From DASVLX01 sp036384655 (GTDB lineage: Bacteria > Actinomycetota > Actinomycetes > Mycobacteriales > Pseudonocardiaceae): 64,000 bases of DNA. Numbering within the stretch: the stretch's first letter is position 1; every line of letters begins with the position of its first letter. This document shows positions 51,467 to 59,101 of the stretch, piece by piece. The stretch lies in contig DASVLX010000084.1 in NCBI GenBank assembly GCA_036384655.1, forward strand, positions 1 through 64,000, read 5' to 3'. A program made the position numbers and the translations under genes. The notes below the pieces were generated by a model. It worked only from the letters and a program-made list of their open reading frames with translations, was not told the origin of the DNA and did no database searches.

Positions 51467-52522
51467 ATGCCGCTGTCAACCGGCTTCGTCCTCGGCCTTC
51501 TGGCGGACAACATGCGTCTACGCCGGTCCGTGCTACCCATCCCCACCCGCGCGGCGACCGCCTGGACGCGTGGGCTGAACCTACGTCGGGGTGGACCGAC
51601 CGTGCTGTACACCGGCCAGATGTACCAGCTCATCCCGTACATCGAACGGCTGGTCGCGGCGGAGCAGTGGGTCACGGGTACCCCGCTGGCCAGGCTGACC
51701 GGCCTGGGCCGGCGAGTCAACCGATTCGTCAACGTCACGGCCTTCTTCGCCCGCCCGCCGGCCAGGGAACGCGCCGAGTACGACCAGGTACCCCGCGACG
51801 TCGCGCGGCTGCTGGCCGACGCGGGTGTCGACTTCGGGTGCCTGTACCGCGACGACCTGTACTCCGGGGCGCTGGCCCACGACCTGGGCCTGGACGAAGC
51901 GGTAGCCGTGCAGGCGAAGCGGGTCAGCGCGGTCTTCGCCAAACACGGCGTTCGCGAAGTCATCACGATCGATCCGCACACCACACACATGCTCCGCTCG
52001 GTGTACCCGACCCTGCTGCCCGGCTTCGACCTCCAGGTACGCAACTACCTCGAGGTCCTCGCCGAGCGAGCGCCGGCGGTACGCGATCGGCTCTCCGGCG
52101 AACTGGCGATACACGACTCGTGCCTGTTCGCTCGGCGCGAAGGCGTGCTGGCCCAACCCCGGGACCTGCTCGCCAGGGCCGGCATGACGATCCGGGAGCC
52201 GGCCGCCACCGGCCGGTTCACCTGGTGCTGCGGAGGACCGGTCGAGTCGCTCTACCCCGACAAGGCCCTGGCCAACGCCCGCCGCCGGGTGGCACAGCTG
52301 CGCGACGCCGCGACGAGCGGAGTCACCATGTGTCCACTGTGTCTGGTGAACCTGCGCAAGGGCGCCGACGGAACCATGGCGCTCCAGGACATTTCCCACT
52401 ACCTGAGCCGGGCGTACACCTCGTCAGAAAACTCAGGGTCATTCAGCCTGCCGTGTTCGCCCAGCTCACCAGTGGCCGCGGGCGCCGGGCTGAATAAACC
52501 TCCTGAACAGGAGACCAAATGA
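51467..52522 (+). CDS. HdrB-like CCG-domain protein with one degenerate CCG motif
   Basis: 351 residues, ATG 51467 after AGGAAGGG. HdrB normally has two CCG domains. Here the second is intact (HDSCLFARREG, Cys219; FTWCCGGPVESLYP, Cys254-255; MCPLCLVN, Cys289/292). The first is degenerate: VLYTGQMYQL in place of the opening Cys segment and FGCLYRDDLYSG (Cys125) in place of Cys-Cys-Gly. It could hold one non-cubane or ordinary 4Fe-4S cluster at the active site. The C-terminal ~25 residues are Ser/Pro-rich. Confidence 0.85.
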   Translation: MPLSTGFVLGLLADNMRLRRSVLPIPTRAATAWTRGLNLRRGGPTVLYTGQMYQLIPYIERLVAAEQWVTGTPLARLTGLGRRVNRFVNVTAFFARPPARERAEYDQVPRDVARLLADAGVDFGCLYRDDLYSGALAHDLGLDEAVAVQAKRVSAVFAKHGVREVITIDPHTTHMLRSVYPTLLPGFDLQVRNYLEVLAERAPAVRDRLSGELAIHDSCLFARREGVLAQPRDLLARAGMTIREPAATGRFTWCCGGPVESLYPDKALANARRRVAQLRDAATSGVTMCPLCLVNLRKGADGTMALQDISHYLSRAYTSSENSGSFSLPCSPSSPVAAGAGLNKPPEQETK

Positions 52523-52989
52523 GCAAGAAAACGCTGATCGTCTTCTCCGGTGACCTGGATCGGGCCATGGCCGCCTTCGTCATCGCCAATGGTGCCGCGG
52601 CAATGGGTGATGACGTCACCATGTTCTTCACCTTCTGGGGATTGAGCATCCTGCGCAAGCCGCAGCGGGTCCCGGCCCGCAAGAGCCCGATCCAGAAGAT
52701 GTTCGGCGCCATGATGCCCCGAGGCGCCGGCCGGCTCGGACTGTCGCGCATGAACTTCGGTGGCGCCGGCGCGGCCATGATGAAGAAGGTCATGCGGCAA
52801 CAGAAGGTGATGTCGCTCGAGGAGCTGATGGAATCGGCCCGGGAGCAAGGCGTGAAGATGATGGCCTGCACGATGTCCATGGATGTGATGGGCATCCAGC
52901 CGGCCGAGCTGATCGATGGTCTCGACTTCGTCGGCGTCGCCAGCTACCTGGCCGAAGCGGATGAGGCCAACGTGAACCTGTTCGTCTGA
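52519..52989 (+). CDS. DsrE2-family sulfurtransferase-like protein
   Basis: 156 residues, ATGA overlap with the HdrB-like gene; last gene of the operon. It opens TLIVFSGDLDRAMAAFVIANGAAAMGDDVTMFFTFWGL, the DsrE2 N-terminus, and has the conserved VKMMACTMSMDVMGI with the persulfide Cys. A Met-rich middle (about 65-95, KKVMRQQKVM) is typical of DsrE2. DsrE2 exchanges sulfane sulfur with TusA, so the operon begins and ends with sulfur carriers. Partner specificity here is inference. Confidence 0.87.
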   Translation: MSKKTLIVFSGDLDRAMAAFVIANGAAAMGDDVTMFFTFWGLSILRKPQRVPARKSPIQKMFGAMMPRGAGRLGLSRMNFGGAGAAMMKKVMRQQKVMSLEELMESAREQGVKMMACTMSMDVMGIQPAELIDGLDFVGVASYLAEADEANVNLFV

Positions 52990-53057
52990 CGCCCCGGAAG
53001 CACCTCAAACAAGATCAAGAAGCGGGTCGCGGCTTGACGGTCACAACCGCGGGATGT

Positions 53058-53537
53058 CTAACCGGTTGGCGCGGGCTGTTCGTCCCGCGCCAGCCAGCGA
53101 TCCGTGGCCGGCAGCAGAAGCAGGACGAACGTGATGATCGCCGGGACCAGCACGGCGATCACCGCGATGATGTCGCCGGCCGTCTCGACCGACGAAGGCA
53201 CGCCCAGGGCGGGTCCCAGCGCGGGCATCAACAGACCGATCACGATGACGCCCTGGACGAGGTGCACCACGCAGCCTGCCTTGGCCATCCGCCGGCCCAT
53301 CGGCCGGCGCAGAAACAGCAGGGTCGAGCCCACACCCAGCAGGATCAGCTCGAGCGACCCGGCGACTCCCTGCAACGCGACGCTCCACTCGACCGGCACC
53401 GGCACGCCGTGCAGACCAGACACCACGAATGGCCAGACAATCACACCGACGGTCTCAGTCAGGGCCGTCGCCGCGCCCGCGGCTGCCAGTGAGGCCGCGG
53501 CGATCGCCGTACCCCCGCTGGGTTCCCGCGGCGTCAC
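53058..53537 (-). CDS. Four-helix membrane protein, tandem-array member 1
   Basis: GTG 53537 overlaps the upstream gene's stop (GTGA); a longer frame to 53603 is less likely. 159 residues with four helices, no Pro-rich head. It shares with the next four genes: SGGTAIAAASLAAAGAATAL at the first helix, SLELILLGVGSTLLFLRRPMGRRMAKAGC over helices 2-3, and VPAIITFVLLLLPATDRWLA at the end. Last gene of the array. Unknown function. Confidence 0.75.
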   Translation of the reverse strand: MTPREPSGGTAIAAASLAAAGAATALTETVGVIVWPFVVSGLHGVPVPVEWSVALQGVAGSLELILLGVGSTLLFLRRPMGRRMAKAGCVVHLVQGVIVIGLLMPALGPALGVPSSVETAGDIIAVIAVLVPAIITFVLLLLPATDRWLARDEQPAPTG

Positions 53538-54220
53538 GCCGATGCCGCTCCCGCCCGAGTCTGACCGGCCGGGCCTGCGGTCTCCGGGCGCCAGGCCAAC
53601 CACCGGCCGGTGCTCGGCAGCAGGACCAGGATCAGGGCGATGACCGGGATAACCATCCCAGCACCCGACGCCATCGCGACCAAACCCTCGCCGGCCACGC
53701 CCAGCAGATGCAGCGACGCGCCAGCCCCAGCCAAGAGACGCGCGGTGAGCACGACAATGTCAACGACAACGCGGACGGCACAGCCCACCGTGGTCAGCCA
53801 GCGACCCAGCGGCCTGCGCAGGAACAGCAGAGTCGTGCCGAAGCCCAGGATGACCAACTCGATCGCGGACGCCCAGCCCTGCGTCCACAGTGTCCAGCCG
53901 GGGCCGACCACACCGGCGATGTCACGGGCGAACGGTGACGACACGATGCCGAGGAGGCCGAAGTCCTCGATTATCCCGATCAGGCTGCTGATCGCGGCCC
54001 AACAGGCCAGGATGGCGGCCGCGATCGCGGTGCCCCCGGCGGGCGGCCGGTTCGCGAGGCGCGGGGGCGGGAAGCCGAACGCCGGATACGGACTACTCGC
54101 ATATCGAGTGCCCGGGTAGGGCGCGCCCGGATACTGCCCGCCAGGGTGGGGCCACGCCGGGTAGGCCGGTGGCGGCCAGGCGGCCGGCGGATTCGGCGTC
54201 CCGGGCTGTTCCGTGGTCAT
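53534..54220 (-). CDS. Pro/Tyr-rich-headed four-helix membrane protein, array member 2
   Basis: ATG 54220; 228 residues. Residues 1-62 are Pro/Tyr/Gly-rich (AWPPPAYPAWPHPGGQYPGA), then the four-helix domain: GGTAIAAAILACWAAISSLI, AIELVILGFGTTLLFLRRPLGRWLTTVGC, IPVIALILVLLPSTGRWLAW. The head would lie in the cytosol and may bind partner proteins. Next gene upstream ends 22 bases away. Confidence 0.75.
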   Translation of the reverse strand: MTTEQPGTPNPPAAWPPPAYPAWPHPGGQYPGAPYPGTRYASSPYPAFGFPPPRLANRPPAGGTAIAAAILACWAAISSLIGIIEDFGLLGIVSSPFARDIAGVVGPGWTLWTQGWASAIELVILGFGTTLLFLRRPLGRWLTTVGCAVRVVVDIVVLTARLLAGAGASLHLLGVAGEGLVAMASGAGMVIPVIALILVLLPSTGRWLAWRPETAGPAGQTRAGAASA

Positions 54221-54242
54221 CTTTCCCCAATTCCTCCTGCGG

Positions 54243-55541
54243 CTACCCGGAAATCCCGTTGGGCGGCACACGATAGCCCGGCGCGGCGGCCGACTCCTGA
54301 CCCCATTCCAGCCATCGACCGGTGCTCGGGCGGAGGGTCAGGATCAGGGTGATGATCGGCGCGATCATCCCGATGCAGGCACCCATGACAAAGGTGCCCT
54401 TACCGAAATGATCGTAACCGGACAAACCCATCCGGTACTGAGCCGCGAACAACGCACTGTGGACATCCGCGGGCAGCGCGATGGTGGCGACACTGGCACC
54501 CACGATGAACGCCACGCAGCCCAACGCGACCCACCAGCGACCCGCCGGCCTGTGCTGCAACAGCATGATCGAGCCGACGCCCAGGGTGATCAGCTCGACC
54601 ACGGACAGGCAGCCCTGCATCGTGTAAACCCACGAGACGCCCGCGACGCTGACGATGTCGTGAACGTACGGCAACGCCAGCAGACTGAAGTCACCAACAC
54701 CGCTGATCAGGGCGCCGGCCGCACCCAGCAGGCCCAGCACGGCGGCCGCGATCGCCGGGCCCCGGCCGGACGGGCGGAACGCGAAATCCGGAACCGGGTA
54801 CGCACCGCCCGGATATGCCTGCGGCGACTGGGAAATCGCCACCGGCGCCTCACCCGTACCCACCAGATCGGGCTGCTGCGGGGACCACCGCAGCCATTGG
54901 CCGGTGGCTGGCGTCAGGACCACAATCAGGGTCACGATCGCGGGAATCAGCATGAGGATTCCCACCGTGACCAGGCCGATGATCTCATCGGTGAGCGACG
55001 GGTCCGCAGGATCATCGCTGGCCATGGCAATGATCCCGCTGGCCACGATGCTGACCATCAGAATATGCGCCAAGCAGCCCGCGGCGACCAGCCGGCGCCC
55101 GCCCGGATGCCGCATGAACAGCAGGACGGATCCCCACCCCAGCGTGATGACTTCCAGCACGGCCGCGAGGCTCAGCAGCCACAGCATCCAGATGCCGTCG
55201 GCAGCGTCGGAATCGCTGCCGATCGAGGCCATTTCCCCGATGCCGTAGACGGCCAGGAGGATGGCGGCGATCGCGCCCAACACGGCCAGGACACCCGCGG
55301 TGATCGCGGCACCTCCACTGGGCGGCCGCACCACGACCTCGGTGACCGGATACGCACCGCCCGGATAGACAGGTCCCGGATAGACAGGTCCCGGATAGAC
55401 ACCGCCCGGATAGACGGCACCCGGATACGGGACGGCCGGATACGGCGGATTGGCCGATGCGGCCGGCGCCGACTCGGGCTGGCCGGGTGATTCGTCCGGC
55501 GGGATACCCCGATCCGCATCGGGCCGCTCAGGGTCTGTCAT
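54243..55541 (-). CDS. Duplicated four-helix membrane protein (two domains), array member 3
   Basis: ATG 55541 overlaps the upstream stop (ATGA), with GAGGGGCGGC before it. 432 residues: a Pro/Tyr/Gly head with pentapeptide-like repeats (YPGAVYPGGVYPGPVYPG), domain A (about 85-215: GGAAITAGVLAVLGAIAAIL, LEVITLGWGSVLLFMRHPGG, IPAIVTLIVVLTPATGQWL), a linker, and domain B (about 260-410: VELITLGVGSIMLLQHRPAGRW, ITLILTLRPSTGRWLEW). It is a head-to-tail fusion of two array units. Unknown function. Confidence 0.75.
   Translation of the reverse strand: MTDPERPDADRGIPPDESPGQPESAPAASANPPYPAVPYPGAVYPGGVYPGPVYPGPVYPGGAYPVTEVVVRPPSGGAAITAGVLAVLGAIAAILLAVYGIGEMASIGSDSDAADGIWMLWLLSLAAVLEVITLGWGSVLLFMRHPGGRRLVAAGCLAHILMVSIVASGIIAMASDDPADPSLTDEIIGLVTVGILMLIPAIVTLIVVLTPATGQWLRWSPQQPDLVGTGEAPVAISQSPQAYPGGAYPVPDFAFRPSGRGPAIAAAVLGLLGAAGALISGVGDFSLLALPYVHDIVSVAGVSWVYTMQGCLSVVELITLGVGSIMLLQHRPAGRWWVALGCVAFIVGASVATIALPADVHSALFAAQYRMGLSGYDHFGKGTFVMGACIGMIAPIITLILTLRPSTGRWLEWGQESAAAPGYRVPPNGISG
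55346..55450. repeat. 15-base tandem repeat coding the Tyr-Pro-Gly head
   Basis: Seven units of period 15 beginning CCGGATA (starts at 55346, 55361, 55376, 55391, 55406, 55421, 55436); the second and third are identical. On the minus strand they encode the Tyr-Pro-Gly-x-Val/Ala repeats of array member 3. Length is likely to vary between strains. Confidence 0.8.
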
Positions 55542-56161
55542 GCCGCCCCTCGTTTCAGTTGTCCCCATCCCAGCCACCGGGCGGTTGCCGGAGTCAGCAC
55601 CAGGATCAGGGTGACGATCGCCGGAGCCAGCAGCAAGATCCCAGCGGGGATGAAGGACAGGAGACCCGTCTCGTCATCGCTGGGCGAGCCGATGATGATC
55701 GAATCGTGATCGCTGGCCATACCGATGGCGAGCGAACCGGCCATGATGCCGACCAGCAGGATATGCAGCACACAGCCCCCGGCGACCAGCCGGCGCCCGC
55801 CCGGATTTCGCCTGAACAGCAGGACAGCGCCCCAGCTCAGGGTGATGGCCTCCCACAGGCCCCCGATGGTCGGCACCCACGGAAGCCAGGAGTTGTAGGA
55901 CGGGCTGGAATAGGGGTCCATCGGGGCCATTAAGGCAATGCCCATCAGGCACAACGGGATGCCAACAATCGCCCCCAGTATGGCCAGCACGCCCGCGAAG
56001 GTGGCGGTAGAGCCGCTGGGTGGCAGCACCACCTGACTGATCGGATACGGGACGACCGGATACGGCGGATAGGGCGGCAGCGCCGGGTCCGACTCGGGCT
56101 GGCCTGGTAACTCGCCCGGTCCGGTGCCCGGGTCCGCACCGGACCGCTCAGCATCTGTCAT
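55538..56161 (-). CDS. Pro/Tyr-headed four-helix membrane protein, array member 4
   Basis: 207 residues from ATG 56161 after GAGGGTCGGT. The head is MTDAERSGADPGTG followed by a Pro/Tyr stretch (PPYPPYPVVPYPISQ). The domain then runs STATFAGVLAILGAIVGI, WEAITLSWGAVLLFRRNPGGRRLVAGGC, and APAIVTLILVLTPATARWLGW. The first residues MTDxERxxAD match array member 3, and the upstream flank (CTCGTTTCAGTTG) also matches, indicating recent duplication of the whole unit. Confidence 0.78.
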   Translation of the reverse strand: MTDAERSGADPGTGPGELPGQPESDPALPPYPPYPVVPYPISQVVLPPSGSTATFAGVLAILGAIVGIPLCLMGIALMAPMDPYSSPSYNSWLPWVPTIGGLWEAITLSWGAVLLFRRNPGGRRLVAGGCVLHILLVGIMAGSLAIGMASDHDSIIIGSPSDDETGLLSFIPAGILLLAPAIVTLILVLTPATARWLGWGQLKRGAA

Positions 56162-56287
56162 ACCGACCCTCGTTTCAGTTGCGCACCGCGACCGGCCTCC
56201 GACCGGCTAGAAGGTCGGACCACCCACCACAGTGGACCGCGGCCGTCGTGCGCCTCCGCAATGACTATCGCCAGCCGAGCCGGCGAA

Positions 56288-57061
56288 TTACCACCGCTGC
56301 TGTGGTGGCTGCTGCATGCCGCCCGGCGGGGTGCCGTAGGGCTGCTGCTGGATCACGCCCGGCTGCGGGACTCCGGGAGCCGGAGCGCCGTACGCCACAG
56401 CGGCGGCGGCCTGCGGCTGCTTCCCCCACGCCAGCCACCGAGCCGTCGGCTTGAGCAGGACCAGGATCAGTGTCGCGATCGCCGGAATCAGGGCGACGCC
56501 CATCATGACGGAGTACCCGCTGGTCATCGCGGACGCATCCGAGTCCCTCAGGTCGGCCGCCGCGCTTCCGATCGAAGCGAAGGCAATGACCACGACGATG
56601 CCCACGAGGATGTGCAGGATGCAGCCGACCGTGACCAGCCAGCGACCCGCCGACTTCCGTACGAACAGCAGCACCGAACCGATCCCGAGGGTGAACACTT
56701 CAAGCACCGCCACGATGCCGGTCGTCCAGAAGGCCCAGGCGATGTGAGGGACGCCGGTCATGTCTGGGTCGTTGGCAAGGTTGGTGAAGGTGCTTGCCGC
56801 TATGAAGTAGGCGAAGGTCATCCAGATGGCCGCCAACGCACCCAGGGCGCCCAGCACGCCGGCCGTGATCGCGGTGCCGCCGCTGGGCGTCTGCGGGACG
56901 ACGTAGGCGTTGCCGTACGGCGCGGCCGGGTACATCGGAATGCCCGGCGTTGGCGCCGGTGCCGCGGCCGGGGGCTGCACGCCGGGCGTCCACCCGGGCT
57001 GGCTCGGCATTCCCCCGGACGGGGTACCCGGATACTGACCTGGCTGCTGTGGGTATGTCAT
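56288..57061 (-). CDS. Pro/Gln-headed four-helix membrane protein, array member 5
   Basis: ATG 57061 after GGGGGCGGT; an upstream in-frame extension to 57205 lacks family features. 257 residues: head MTYPQQPGQYPGTPSGG, domain GGTAITAGVLGALGALAAI ... LEVFTLGIGSVLLFVRKSAGRWLVTVGC ... IPAIATLILVLLKPTARWLAW, and a C-terminal Pro/Gln tail (QPYGTPPGGMQQPPQQRW) not present in the others. First gene of the array. Its promoter should lie in 57062-57214. Confidence 0.78.
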   Translation of the reverse strand: MTYPQQPGQYPGTPSGGMPSQPGWTPGVQPPAAAPAPTPGIPMYPAAPYGNAYVVPQTPSGGTAITAGVLGALGALAAIWMTFAYFIAASTFTNLANDPDMTGVPHIAWAFWTTGIVAVLEVFTLGIGSVLLFVRKSAGRWLVTVGCILHILVGIVVVIAFASIGSAAADLRDSDASAMTSGYSVMMGVALIPAIATLILVLLKPTARWLAWGKQPQAAAAVAYGAPAPGVPQPGVIQQQPYGTPPGGMQQPPQQRW

Positions 57062-57214
57062 ACCGCCCCCAGATTGCGCTTGTGGGTCCACGATTAACGC
57101 GCCCGGATCACGGTCCGTCGCGCTGGCTGGTCGAGCATAGCGACCGATCAACGCCAAAATGGGGCGAATTCCGACTCTCGCAACGCAGCCGAGACCCGCC
57201 CTCACCCGTTCGGC

Positions 57215-58099
57215 CTAATGGCCGGGTTGGATCCCCTGTTCGCGGGCCTCTTCCTCGCGCCGGCGCATCTCCCGCTTCTCCTTCCGCCACTGCTCATCCG
57301 TGCGGCCGCGCCGCCAGTATCCGGACAGTGACAGGAGTTCGGGCTCGACGCCGCGCTCGTCGAGCAGGAACCGGCGCAGCGGCATCACGAACCCGGCGTC
57401 GCCGTGCACGAAGGCCTGCACCCGGCCGGGCGGGAACTCCAGCGAGCGGACCACCTCGCCCACGTCGGCCTTTCCCGTGTCCTCGCCCGTGTCCTCGCCC
57501 GTGTCACGGTGCAGCCAGGTGATCTCGGCGTCGGCGGCGGTGTGAATCTTCTGTTCCTCGGCCTCGTTCGCGACCTGGATGATCGCCCGAACCCGAGCGC
57601 CGGCCGACATGGCCTCCAGCGACGCGGCGATCGCGGGCAGCGCGGCCTCGTCGCCGACCAGCAGATGCCAGTCCGCCTCCGGGCTCGGCGCGTACGCACC
57701 GCCCGGGCCGAGCAGGACCAGCGGATCGCCGGGCTTCGCCCCGGCGGCCCAAGGACCGGCCACCCCGGCATCGCCGTGGTACACGAAGTCGATCGTCAGC
57801 TCGCCGGCGTCCAGGTCATACGCCCGGACGGTGTAGCTGCGCTGCTTCGGCCACTGCTCGGGCGGCAGGTCCCGGCGGATCGCCTCCACGTCGTACGGCT
57901 CCGGGTAGTCGGTGCCGGCCGGCGGGAACTGCAGCTTCACGTACATGTCGGTGAACTCGTTGGGCTTGAACGCCGCGAATCCCGCACCGCCGAGCACCAC
58001 ACGAATCACGTGTGGTGTCAGGTGTTCCGTCCGGAACACCTGAAGCCGAACCGGGGTACGCCGACGACCTGTCGACTGTCCGTTCATGCACTTTCCCAT
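57215..58099 (-). CDS. Siderophore-interacting protein (SIP/ViuB family, FAD reductase)
   Basis: ATG 58099 overlaps the TesB stop (ATGA); ATG 58087 is a second candidate. 294 residues: FAD-binding SIP N-domain (LQVFRTEHLTPHVIRVVLGG, QRSYTVRAYDLDAGELTIDFVYHGD) and SIP C-domain (HLLVGDEAALPAIAASLEAM, FVHGDAGFVMPLRRFLLDER, SGYWRRGRTDEQWRKEKRE). It would reduce ferric siderophore in the cytosol to release iron. An imperfect triple DTGED-type repeat at about 205-215 reflects a 12-base tandem repeat in the gene. Confidence 0.92.
   Translation of the reverse strand: MGKCMNGQSTGRRRTPVRLQVFRTEHLTPHVIRVVLGGAGFAAFKPNEFTDMYVKLQFPPAGTDYPEPYDVEAIRRDLPPEQWPKQRSYTVRAYDLDAGELTIDFVYHGDAGVAGPWAAGAKPGDPLVLLGPGGAYAPSPEADWHLLVGDEAALPAIAASLEAMSAGARVRAIIQVANEAEEQKIHTAADAEITWLHRDTGEDTGEDTGKADVGEVVRSLEFPPGRVQAFVHGDAGFVMPLRRFLLDERGVEPELLSLSGYWRRGRTDEQWRKEKREMRRREEEAREQGIQPGH
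57474..57505. repeat. 12-base tandem repeat in the siderophore-interacting protein gene
   Basis: CCCGTGTCCTCG occurs at 57474-57485 and 57486-57497, followed by a partial third unit (CCCGTGTC to 57505). In frame, it adds repeated Asp-Thr-Gly-Glu residues to a surface loop. Confidence 0.75.
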
Positions 58100-59031
58100 C
58101 ACGAGACTCGCCGTACCAGACCTTCCTGGACGACCGTGGCGATATAGGTGCCGTCCTGGGCGAAGAACCGGCCGGTGGCCAGGCCCCGCGCGCCGCTGGC
58201 GGTCGGTGAGGCGCAGTCGTAGAGGAACCACTCGTCGGCGCGGAACGGCCGGTGGAACCACATGGCGTGGTCCAGGCTCGCGCCCAGCACGTTGTCCATT
58301 CCCCAGTAGACGCCGTGCTTGGCGAGCACGGAGTCCAGCAGGGTCAGGTCCGAGCAGTACGCGAGCACACAGACATGCAGCAGCGGCGAGTCGGGCAGCT
58401 TGCCGTCGGCGCGCATCCACACCAGGTTGCGAGCCTCGCGCGGACCGGTGGTCCGGGAGATCCACGGCGGCTCGGTCACGTACCGGATGTCGATCGGCCG
58501 GGGCACCTGTGCGAGCGCGATATCGCTCCGCTCCGGGATCGACGCGCTCAACTCGCCGAACGTCGGCAGGCTCTCCGGATCCGGCACATGCGGCATCGGG
58601 TCGGCATGCTCGAAACCCGACTGCGGCAGCTGGAAGGACGCCGACAGGGTGAAGATCGGCTTGCCGTGCTGGATCGCGGTCACCCGTCTTGTGGTGAACG
58701 AGCGGCCGTCACGGGTCCGGTCGACCTCGTAGACGATCGGCGCCCGGGGATCACCACCGCGGACGAAGTAGGCGTGCAGCGAGTGCACGATGCGATCCGC
58801 CGGCACCGTCCGCCCGGCGGCGACCAGCGCCTGACCGGCGACCTGCCCGCCGAACACCCGCACCGGCGACTTGGTCGGGCTCACCCCGCGATAGATGTCC
58901 TGCTCGATCGACTCCAGGTCCAGCAGCGCGACCAGCCGGTCAAGAACCGGCTGGCCGTGCGGCTGGCCGTCGAGTCCGATGGGTGCCTCGGCGTCCACGT
59001 CCGCCGCCGCGGCGCGTGCGGCATCTGTCAC
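58099..59031 (-). CDS. tesB: Acyl-CoA thioesterase II
   Basis: 310 residues, GTG 59031. Double hot-dog TesB: LLDLESIEQDIYRGVSPTKSPVRVFGGQVAGQALVAA, HSLHAYFVRGGDPRAPIVYEVDRTRDGRSFTTRRV, and the second half with SLDHAMWFHRPFRADEWFLYDCASPTASGARGLATG, where the catalytic Asp of the Asp/Gln/Thr set sits in LDHAMWF. It hydrolyses medium to long acyl-CoAs in the cytosol. Next to pyk, as in mycobacteria (pykA-tesB1). Confidence 0.93.
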   Translation of the reverse strand: MTDAARAAAADVDAEAPIGLDGQPHGQPVLDRLVALLDLESIEQDIYRGVSPTKSPVRVFGGQVAGQALVAAGRTVPADRIVHSLHAYFVRGGDPRAPIVYEVDRTRDGRSFTTRRVTAIQHGKPIFTLSASFQLPQSGFEHADPMPHVPDPESLPTFGELSASIPERSDIALAQVPRPIDIRYVTEPPWISRTTGPREARNLVWMRADGKLPDSPLLHVCVLAYCSDLTLLDSVLAKHGVYWGMDNVLGASLDHAMWFHRPFRADEWFLYDCASPTASGARGLATGRFFAQDGTYIATVVQEGLVRRVS

Positions 59032-59101
59032 GGGTCCCTCCCTGGGCCTCGGCCGGGTGATTCGGCAGGCGCTGGAAAGGACAACCTTCGGGCGCTTGCC
59101 C

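Noticed and set aside
55346..55450. Possible CRISPR array
   Set aside because: Repeats are 15 bases with no spacers and lie in frame inside a coding region; no cas gene is present.
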